From Roseovarius sp. (lineage in GTDB: Bacteria > Pseudomonadota > Alphaproteobacteria > Rhodobacterales > Rhodobacteraceae): a stretch of 12,155 nt of DNA. Shown here piece by piece: positions 7,114 through 12,155 of this stretch. The stretch covers positions 1-12,155 of the forward strand of contig JAASSQ010000074.1 of assembly GCA_021767845.1 (NCBI GenBank). Reading direction: 5' to 3'. The position numbers were made by a program, and so were the translations under genes. How positions within the stretch are numbered: position 1 is the stretch's first letter; every line of letters begins with the position of its first letter. The notes under the pieces were generated by a model. The model was not told the origin of the DNA. It did no database searches and saw only the letters and a program-made list of their open reading frames with translations.

Positions 7114-7659
7114 TGGGTCCTGCCGTGCCCCGGTGTTGGCCGGGCAACGTGCAAGTGTCGGTTTCCACACGGCCAAGAGGCCGGTTGACGCGAGTATTGC
7201 TGGGTCACTCCCATCGCGGCGTTAGTTGGCAAAGCAAAGTATTTTTTTCAACCCCCTCTTTTGACAGGAACCGGAAAAGTTCGGGTGCACGGGATGGATT
7301 CGAGGCGCTTTACCGCATTGCGGGGGCTGGTTAGGGTGGCCTGCTCGCGGGGACTCGGCGTGTTGACTGCCGTGGCGCAGAACACCATTCCCCCGAGGTT
7401 ATGCGGGCGATGACCGCCTGCGTGGGGCGGGTCCGATGGCGGGCATTCCCGGTTCGGCAACTGCCGCTCGTGGCGCGGACATGACGGGCGCAATCCAGGT
7501 CTGCATGTCGGGAAAACAGGATGGGACCGATTGACGCGCATTGGGTGATTCTGCCGGCAGTCGCACCGTCACGACGCGGGCGGCACAATCCATGCCTTAG
7601 TGGCGCGTTTTCAACTCCCGTTTTGCATGTTTTCTCAGTGCCGACGCTTTTTGGGGGCG

Positions 7660-8466
7660 TCAAGCCGGGCTGCGGACGATGGCGCGATCGAGGAAGTCCT
7701 CGATCCGGTCGGCGAACAGCACCGGTTCCTCGATCAGGCCGAGGTGCTGAAGGCCGGGGACGATCACCGTTTCGGCGCCCGTGATCTCGGAGGCGATGGC
7801 ATGGGTCATCGCCGGGGTCGATCCGCTGTCGTTCTCGCAGGTCATCACCATCGCGGGATGGCGGATCGGCGGATCGGGGCGGATCAATTCGCGCACGCCT
7901 TGGGCGAGCACCCGGTAATGCGCGGCGTAATTGTCGGGATCGTTGGCAAGAACGGTGGCGCGCACCTGCGCGACGGTGTCGGGGTGGTTCCGGCGGAAAG
8001 CGGGGGTGAACCAACGCTCGATCGTGGCGTCGATGGTGGCGGCGGGGCCGCTTGCTCGGACGTCGCGCGCCCGCGCCTCGACCTTGTCCTGCGCCTCCGG
8101 CCCGCGCTCGTGCGGGGAGTTCAGCACGGCAAGGGCCGACACCCGGTCGGGGTGGTCCATGGCGCAACGGCGGTTGACCATCCCGCCGAGCGAGAACCCG
8201 ACCAGCGCCGCATTTTCGATTCCGAGATCATCGAGCAGCGCGACAAGCTGATCGCTGAGCGACCTAAGGCTGACCGCGCCGGTTGGCAGGGCGGAGTCGC
8301 CATGTCCGGGCAGATCGTAGGTCAGCACCCGGAAGCGCGCCGACAGGCGGGGGGCGATACCGCCCCAAGTGCTGTCGCGCGTCAGTCCCAGTCCATGAAT
8401 CAACACCACCGCAGGCGCGTCTGGCGGACCGTTTAGATCGTAGGCTGTGTCGTTGGCAAAGTGCAC
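7660..8466 (-). CDS. Alpha/beta-fold hydrolase (enol-lactonase/esterase-like)
   Basis: This 268-residue cytoplasmic serine hydrolase has the complete alpha/beta-hydrolase signature. HGLGL (24-28) provides the oxyanion-hole region, GFSLGG (90-95) is the nucleophile elbow with Ser92, Asp213 in CENDSGST is the likely acid, and His241 in GLQHLGL is the base. The layout and length resemble 3-oxoadipate enol-lactonase (PcaD)-like and RutD-like enzymes, but the sequence does not settle the substrate. It starts with GTG, 3 nt after the stop of the PF06684 gene, behind a G-rich ribosome-binding region; a later start would remove the first strand. It is the last gene of the monooxygenase operon, which suggests that it cleaves an ester, lactone or amide product formed upstream. 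Confidence 0.88.
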   Translation of the reverse strand: MHFANDTAYDLNGPPDAPAVVLIHGLGLTRDSTWGGIAPRLSARFRVLTYDLPGHGDSALPTGAVSLRSLSDQLVALLDDLGIENAALVGFSLGGMVNRRCAMDHPDRVSALAVLNSPHERGPEAQDKVEARARDVRASGPAATIDATIERWFTPAFRRNHPDTVAQVRATVLANDPDNYAAHYRVLAQGVRELIRPDPPIRHPAMVMTCENDSGSTPAMTHAIASEITGAETVIVPGLQHLGLIEEPVLFADRIEDFLDRAIVRSPA

Positions 8467-8469
8467 CGT

Positions 8470-9066
8470 TCAGACCCCCGCCGGGTTATCGACATCGTGT
8501 CCCATCTCGCGAAGATCGGCATAGCGGTCGCCGATCCGGTGATTGGGATGCCCGCCGACGGAGGCTCCGAGCGCGACGATGATCTCGTCATCGGCGGGCG
8601 CATCGGGCACGCAGGTGTGGATCGTCTGGTAATGCGATCGCCGCCCGCTGTCGTCCTTGTGCATCAGCGGGATCATCAGTGAACAGCCCGCCGCCCCCCG
8701 CGTGTTGCTGAAAGCCAGATAGCTCTTGGCGTTGATTGCCTCGCGCAGCTGGTTGCCGAACCAGAGCGAATGCGTCAGGGCCTGGGCGTGCTCGACCTCG
8801 CCGCCCATGCCGACCACGCTGGCCTTGCCGCAGCCTTCAAGCGCGTCGCCCGTCTGCCCGAGCAGCATGTCGGTCAGCAGCCGGCCTAGTTCGGGGCAAT
8901 GCTCGCGGATTTCCGGGCCGAGATCTTCGACATGGCCGCGGCCGAACCACGGATTTCGGATGATCGCCAGGGCGGCGATCAGCCGGGTGGGCTTGGCAAC
9001 CTGCTTCCAGCCTTCGACAAGGGTGGTCTGCGACCATGTCAGCGTGCGCCGGATCTCAATCGGCAT
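8470..9066 (-). CDS. PF06684 (AA_synth, 'amino acid synthesis') family protein
   Basis: This 198-residue soluble protein has no signal or membrane segment. It matches my knowledge of PF06684 through its MPIEIRR start, the NPWFGRGHVEDLGPEI region (39-54), GKASVVGMGGEVEHAQALTH (80-99), the IPLMHKDD/RRSHY block (132-146) and the VPDAPADDEIIVALG strand near the end. The 'amino acid synthesis' name of the family is provisional, and I know of no established reaction. The start at 9066 was chosen because AAGGAG sits 7 nt upstream, inside the 3' end of the monooxygenase gene; the longer frame from 9162 would begin deep in that gene. The two genes overlap by 11 nt. Its place between an LLM monooxygenase and a hydrolase suggests a catabolic step or ligand-binding role in the same pathway. 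Confidence 0.82.
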   Translation of the reverse strand: MPIEIRRTLTWSQTTLVEGWKQVAKPTRLIAALAIIRNPWFGRGHVEDLGPEIREHCPELGRLLTDMLLGQTGDALEGCGKASVVGMGGEVEHAQALTHSLWFGNQLREAINAKSYLAFSNTRGAAGCSLMIPLMHKDDSGRRSHYQTIHTCVPDAPADDEIIVALGASVGGHPNHRIGDRYADLREMGHDVDNPAGV

Positions 9067-10114
9067 GGGCGAGCTCCTTTTCGGCGAAGGCGGGCATGAC
9101 GTTTTCGATGAACAGCCGCAACGAGCGTTTCTGCTGCTCCATGTCCATCCCCATCGACGCATAATAGACGAAAGCGTCCACGCCGAGGCCCTCGTACATC
9201 TTCAGCTTCTCGATCACCTCGCCGGGGCGGCCGAACATCAGGTTTTCCTCAAGCATGGTCGGATCGACGCGGGCGTTGCCGTCCAGCTCTTCCAACGGCA
9301 CCTGTTCGGGGAAGCCGTTGATCACGTCGCCCTTCTTCATCATCAGGTTGCCGAACTGGCCCAGCACATGCCGGACCGAGGCGATCGCGGATTGCCGGTC
9401 GCTTTCGGTGTCGTAAATGGCCGTGTGGCGCATCATCGCCCATGTTCCGTCATAGCGCCCGCCATTGCGGGCGATGGAATCGTCGAGCCGCGCGCGATAT
9501 GCCTCGGCCTCGGAGAACGGCATGGTCAGCGGCCAGCTGAGGATGTTGCACCCACGCTCGACCGCGTAGTCGAAGGTGATGGGCGCGCGTGCGGCCACCC
9601 AGACGGGTACGTTTGCCTGGACAGGCTTGGGGCAGGATGTCGCCTTGGGGAACTGCCAGAATTCGCCGTCATGGGCATAATCGCCGGCCCACAGCTTTTG
9701 GACCACCGGCAGCATTTCCTGCATGTAGCGCCAGCTGTCGCGCTGATCGAGGCCCGGTTTCATCCGGTCGAACTCGCGTTGATAGGCGCCCGAACCTATC
9801 CCGAATTCCAGCCGTCCGTCGCTGACCAGATCCAGAAACGCGGCCTCGCCCGCAAGGTTGATGGGGTGCCAGTAGGCTGCGTTGACCACGCCCACGCCGA
9901 GCCGGATGTCGCGCGTGTGCTCCCCCCACCATGTCAGGATCTGGAAGGGATTGGGCGCGATGGTCATTTCCAGAGCGTGATGCTCGGCCGCCCAGGCGAT
10001 CTCGAACCCGGCGGCATCGGCCATTTTCACCATCTCGAGCGTGTGGTCGCGCACGGCTTTCATGTCCGTGTCGGGCGACATGCGCTCGAGGTTGATTGCC
10101 AGATGGAACTTCAT
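9056..10114 (-). CDS. LLM-class (luciferase-like) flavin-dependent monooxygenase
   Basis: This 352-residue enzyme has the bacterial luciferase-like TIM-barrel fold, expected to use reduced FMN and O2 to oxygenate an organic substrate. The motif AWAAEHHALEM (40-50) carries Glu44-His45-His46, matching the catalytic EHH region near the N-terminus of LuxA-type enzymes. Further family features are the RLGVGVVNAAYWHPINLAGE stretch (about 90-110), DGRLEFGIGSGAYQREFD and the VPVWVAARAP segment after the barrel midpoint. The start at 10114 follows AAGGAG at 7 nt; the longer upstream frame is a shadow of the dehydrogenase gene. A flavin reductase two genes upstream is the natural FMNH2 supplier. It does not look like RutA. 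Candidate chemistries are Baeyer-Villiger oxidation, aldehyde oxidation or ring cleavage; none can be fixed from sequence. Confidence 0.88.
   Translation of the reverse strand: MKFHLAINLERMSPDTDMKAVRDHTLEMVKMADAAGFEIAWAAEHHALEMTIAPNPFQILTWWGEHTRDIRLGVGVVNAAYWHPINLAGEAAFLDLVSDGRLEFGIGSGAYQREFDRMKPGLDQRDSWRYMQEMLPVVQKLWAGDYAHDGEFWQFPKATSCPKPVQANVPVWVAARAPITFDYAVERGCNILSWPLTMPFSEAEAYRARLDDSIARNGGRYDGTWAMMRHTAIYDTESDRQSAIASVRHVLGQFGNLMMKKGDVINGFPEQVPLEELDGNARVDPTMLEENLMFGRPGEVIEKLKMYEGLGVDAFVYYASMGMDMEQQKRSLRLFIENVMPAFAEKELAHAD
9074..9079 (-). promoter_or_regulatory. Ribosome-binding site inside the monooxygenase gene, fixing the PF06684 start
   Basis: AAGGAG on the minus strand, 7 nt before the ATG at 9066, doubling as Lys-Glu codons in the last residues of the monooxygenase. 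It decides the downstream start and implies translational coupling across the 11-nt overlap. Confidence 0.7.
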
Positions 10115-10121
10115 GTGCTGT

Positions 10122-10127
10122 CTCCTT
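10122..10127 (-). promoter_or_regulatory. Ribosome-binding site deciding the LLM monooxygenase start
   Basis: AAGGAG on the minus strand, 7 nt before the ATG at 10114, just after the aldehyde dehydrogenase stop codon. It supports the 352-residue product over the 460-codon open frame. Confidence 0.75.
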
Positions 10128-10128
10128 C

Positions 10129-11604
10129 TCATCTTGGCTGGAACGGGTTGGCGACCGGCGCGTCCGAGGTGTTGATCCACACGGTTTTCGGCCGGGTGTA
10201 ATCGTAGACGGCCTGGAAGCCGCTTTCGCGGCCATAGCCCGACGCCTTCATGCCGCCGAATTCGGCCACCGGCGAAATCGCGCGGTAGGTGTTCACCCAG
10301 ACGATCCCGGCGCGGACCGCGCGGCTCATGCGCAGGGCGCGGGCGCTGTCGCGGGTGAAGATGCCGGCGGCCAGTCCATGTTCGGTATCGTTGGCCAAGC
10401 GCAGGGCCTCGTCCTCGGTGCGAAAGCGGAGCACGCACAGGACGGGGCCGAAGAGTTCGGTGTCCACGATCTCCATGCCGGGATCGGGGCAGTCTATGAT
10501 CGTCGGTTGGAAGAACATGTCGCTGCCCGCCTCGGCGCGCGATCCGCCGCAGATCACGCGCCCGCCCTGTTCCACGGCCCGTGCGATCTGAGCCTCGATA
10601 TTCTCAAGCTGCCCTTTGGTGCAGAGCGGGCCCATCTCGGTGTCGTCAGCCATCGGGTCGCCGATGCGGATGCCAGCGGCAATGGTTTGCATCCGCGCGA
10701 GGAAGTCGTCGGCCGCGTCCTCGTGCACGATCAGGCGCGAGCCTGCGACGCAGCTTTGCCCCGAGGCGCCGAAAATCCCCGCGACCGACCCGTTCACCGC
10801 GCTTTCGATATCGGCATCGTCGAACACGATGAACGGGGATTTGCCGCCCAGTTCCAGGCTGACCTGGGCGAAATTGCCGGTCGAGTTGGTCAGGACGTGG
10901 CGGGCCGCCGCCGGACCGCCGGTAAAGGAAATCCGCGCGACCAGCGGGTGCGAGGTCAGGGCCTTGCCGCAGGGATCGCCATGCCCGGTGACGATGTTGA
11001 CCACGCCGTCGGGGATGCCGGCCTCGGCGATCAGGCGTCCGAATTCGAGGATCACGGCGGGCGCGTGTTCCGACGTCTTGAGAACCACGGTGTTGCCCGC
11101 GGCCAGCGCCGGGCCGATCTTGACCGCCGTCAGGAACAACTGGCTGTTCCAGGGCACCACGGCGGCGACCACGCCAAGCGGTTCGCGGTCGGTGAACACG
11201 AACATATCGGGCTTGTCGATGGGCAGGGTGTCGCCGTTGATCTTGTCGGCGGCGCCGGCGTAGAAATGCAGGAATTCGCTGATGTATTTCGCCTGCCAGC
11301 GGGTTTCGCGGAACAGCTTGCCGGTGTCGCGGGTCTCGATCTCGCCCAGGGTTTCGGACCGCTCGGTCAGGAGGTCGGCCAGCCGCCGCAGGCAATGCCC
11401 TCGCTCGGTCGGGGTCATGCGCGCCCACGGGCCTTCGTAACAGGCTTGGTGAGCCGCATGGACCGCGCGGTCCACGTCCCGAGCCGTCGCTTCGGGCACG
11501 TTGGCCCAGACCTGCCCGGTCGCAGGATCGAACGTGTCGAACGTTGCCCCGTCCGAGGCGTCGGTCCAAGCCCCGTCGATCAGCATCTGGTAGCGTGTCG
11601 TCAT
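10129..11604 (-). CDS. NAD(P)-dependent aldehyde dehydrogenase
   Basis: This 491-residue cytoplasmic enzyme of the ALDH superfamily oxidises an aldehyde to a carboxylate with NAD(P)+. The active-site set is complete: Asn153 in PWNSQL, Lys176 in VLKTSEH, general-base Glu251 in LELGGKSP and nucleophile Cys285 in GQSCVAGSR. The C-terminal EFGGMKASGYGRE motif is also present. The cofactor-binding loop reads FTGGPAAAR (227-235), a variant of the more common FTGSTxxG in which the last Gly is Ala. The length is standard. It begins 13 nt after the flavin reductase stop with GGGGAT upstream and ends 14 nt before the monooxygenase start. Position suggests it clears an aldehyde released in the pathway. 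Betaine-aldehyde dehydrogenase activity is possible given the adjacent betaine-type importer, but the cluster fits a catabolic role better. Confidence 0.93.
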   Translation of the reverse strand: MTTRYQMLIDGAWTDASDGATFDTFDPATGQVWANVPEATARDVDRAVHAAHQACYEGPWARMTPTERGHCLRRLADLLTERSETLGEIETRDTGKLFRETRWQAKYISEFLHFYAGAADKINGDTLPIDKPDMFVFTDREPLGVVAAVVPWNSQLFLTAVKIGPALAAGNTVVLKTSEHAPAVILEFGRLIAEAGIPDGVVNIVTGHGDPCGKALTSHPLVARISFTGGPAAARHVLTNSTGNFAQVSLELGGKSPFIVFDDADIESAVNGSVAGIFGASGQSCVAGSRLIVHEDAADDFLARMQTIAAGIRIGDPMADDTEMGPLCTKGQLENIEAQIARAVEQGGRVICGGSRAEAGSDMFFQPTIIDCPDPGMEIVDTELFGPVLCVLRFRTEDEALRLANDTEHGLAAGIFTRDSARALRMSRAVRAGIVWVNTYRAISPVAEFGGMKASGYGRESGFQAVYDYTRPKTVWINTSDAPVANPFQPR

Positions 11605-11617
11605 GTCCGATCCCCTG

Positions 11618-12151
11618 TCATTCCGCCGCCGTGCGCGGCGAGGTATCTGGTTGCGGCACGACCCGGTGGTAGCTGCCTTCGCGCCACGCGAGCGGGCTGG
11701 CGCGGCCGTCCAGCACGTCGCGCACATGGCCGATGACAACGAGGTGCGTGCCGGATCGGACGCATTGCTGCACGTCGCAGGAAAACCCGGTCGCACCGTC
11801 GATGACCGGCGCGACCCCTGGTGCGCCGTGGCAGTCCACGCCCGAAAAGCGGTCCGCGATCCACCCGTCGTGGCGGCCGGCGAAGCGGTCGGCGAGGTCC
11901 GGCCCGGATTCCGGCAACACGTTGACGCAAAAGCGGCCGTTGGCCGCGACCGCGCGGGCGATCCGGCTGTCGGCAAACAGGCAGACCAGCACGGTCGGCG
12001 GATCGCCGGAAACGGATGAAAAGGCGCTAACCGTGGCGCCGTGGCGGCCGGCCTCGCCATCGGTCGTCACGACCGTGACCGAGGCCGCGACCCGGCGCAT
12101 CGCCTCGATGAAGCGGTCGCGCGGCGCAAACGTGTCAGTTGGGTTGAGCAT
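11618..12151 (-). CDS. Flavin reductase domain protein (NAD(P)H:FMN/FAD oxidoreductase component)
   Basis: This 177-residue protein of the flavin reductase (PF01613) family reduces free FMN or FAD with NAD(P)H and hands it to a partner oxygenase. Recognisable parts are FIEAMRRVAASVTVVTT (14-30), the flavin-binding HGATVSAFSSVSGDPP segment (37-52), GRFCVNVLP (72-80) and the C-terminal REGSYHRVV (157-165). Length is normal for small two-component reductases. The ATG at 12151 gives a natural N-terminus, but only four bases remain upstream, so its ribosome-binding site cannot be seen and a slightly earlier start is possible. It lies 13 nt ahead of the aldehyde dehydrogenase gene, and with the downstream LLM monooxygenase it forms a plausible two-component system. 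Confidence 0.9.
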   Translation of the reverse strand: MLNPTDTFAPRDRFIEAMRRVAASVTVVTTDGEAGRHGATVSAFSSVSGDPPTVLVCLFADSRIARAVAANGRFCVNVLPESGPDLADRFAGRHDGWIADRFSGVDCHGAPGVAPVIDGATGFSCDVQQCVRSGTHLVVIGHVRDVLDGRASPLAWREGSYHRVVPQPDTSPRTAAE

Positions 12152-12155
12152 ATCG

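Larger units (their letters stand above)
7044..7659. other. 616-nt intergenic region without a supportable gene
   Basis: This lies between the alpha/beta hydrolase stop and the proX start. The proX-proximal ~60 nt hold its likely promoter and ribosome-binding site. A second AT-rich patch (7231-7265) includes a T7 run and TTGACA. Small dyads occur at 7170-7183 (CGGCC-AAGA-GGCCG) and around the hydrolase stop (GACGC/GCGTC, 7643-7661); neither has a U-tract. Short open frames exist on both strands, but none has a convincing ribosome-binding site or recognisable protein. No tRNA or other RNA gene was recognised. It probably contains the end of the catabolic transcript and the regulatory region of proX; degenerate old coding sequence is possible. 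Confidence 0.6.

Noticed and set aside
7113..7334. Small 73-codon plus-strand frame in the intergenic gap
   Set aside because: It has no clear Shine-Dalgarno sequence and no recognisable similarity, and it would oppose the proX promoter region. It could only be rescued by expression or conservation data.
7643..7661. GACGC/GCGTC dyad at the hydrolase stop as a terminator
   Set aside because: Only 5 bp of stem, it overlaps the stop codon, and no U-tract follows on the minus strand.
7331..8167. 278-codon minus-strand frame overlapping the hydrolase and the intergenic gap
   Set aside because: It is out of frame with the hydrolase, whose catalytic Ser, Asp and His are all in the other frame. The product is Arg/Pro-rich with no motif.
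8726..10201. 491-codon plus-strand frame opposite the LLM monooxygenase and PF06684 genes
   Set aside because: Antisense shadow of two recognisable genes, with no ribosome-binding site or domain of its own.
10096..11736. 546-codon plus-strand frame opposite the aldehyde dehydrogenase
   Set aside because: The minus strand encodes a full-length dehydrogenase with all catalytic residues. The plus-strand product shows no fold or motif.

Overview
The window reads as a high-GC alphaproteobacterium, most likely a Rhodobacterales (Roseobacter-group) member. This is inferred from base composition, the style of the proteins and the combination of genes; no marker gene is present to prove it. Every supported gene lies on the minus strand, so transcription runs from high to low coordinates. 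The long plus-strand reading frames are antisense shadows of these genes.

Region 1 (12151 down to 7660) is a tight five-gene catabolic-type operon. In order of transcription it encodes an NAD(P)H:flavin reductase, an NAD(P)-dependent aldehyde dehydrogenase, a luciferase-like (LLM) flavin-dependent monooxygenase, a PF06684 'amino acid synthesis' family protein and an alpha/beta hydrolase. Gaps are 13, 14, -11 (overlap) and 3 nt. The reductase plausibly supplies FMNH2 to the LLM monooxygenase, and the hydrolase and dehydrogenase would process the oxygenated product. The substrate cannot be read from the sequence.

Region 2 (7659 to 7044) is about 616 nt without a supportable gene. Its proX-proximal end is AT-rich and is the likely promoter and leader of the next operon.

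Region 3 (7043 to 3850) is a complete glycine betaine/proline-type ABC importer in the order proX (binding protein), proW (permease), proV (ATPase). A strong intrinsic terminator-like hairpin with a T8 tail lies between proX and proW, which would favour excess binding protein over membrane components. A second, GC-rich hairpin follows proV and probably ends the operon.

Region 4 (3600 to 1) holds a protein with two tandem SpoIIAA-like domains, then an RND-type efflux adaptor, then the first 547 codons of the RND inner-membrane pump, which runs off the left edge. Adaptor and pump overlap by 4 nt (ATGA). A perfect 7-bp inverted repeat sits just upstream of the adaptor start and is a candidate operator or leader hairpin.

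No tRNA, rRNA, CRISPR array, insertion sequence or phage gene was recognised. Nothing here is clearly a new class of system. The least understood parts are the PF06684-containing monooxygenase operon and the double SpoIIAA-like protein next to an efflux pump.
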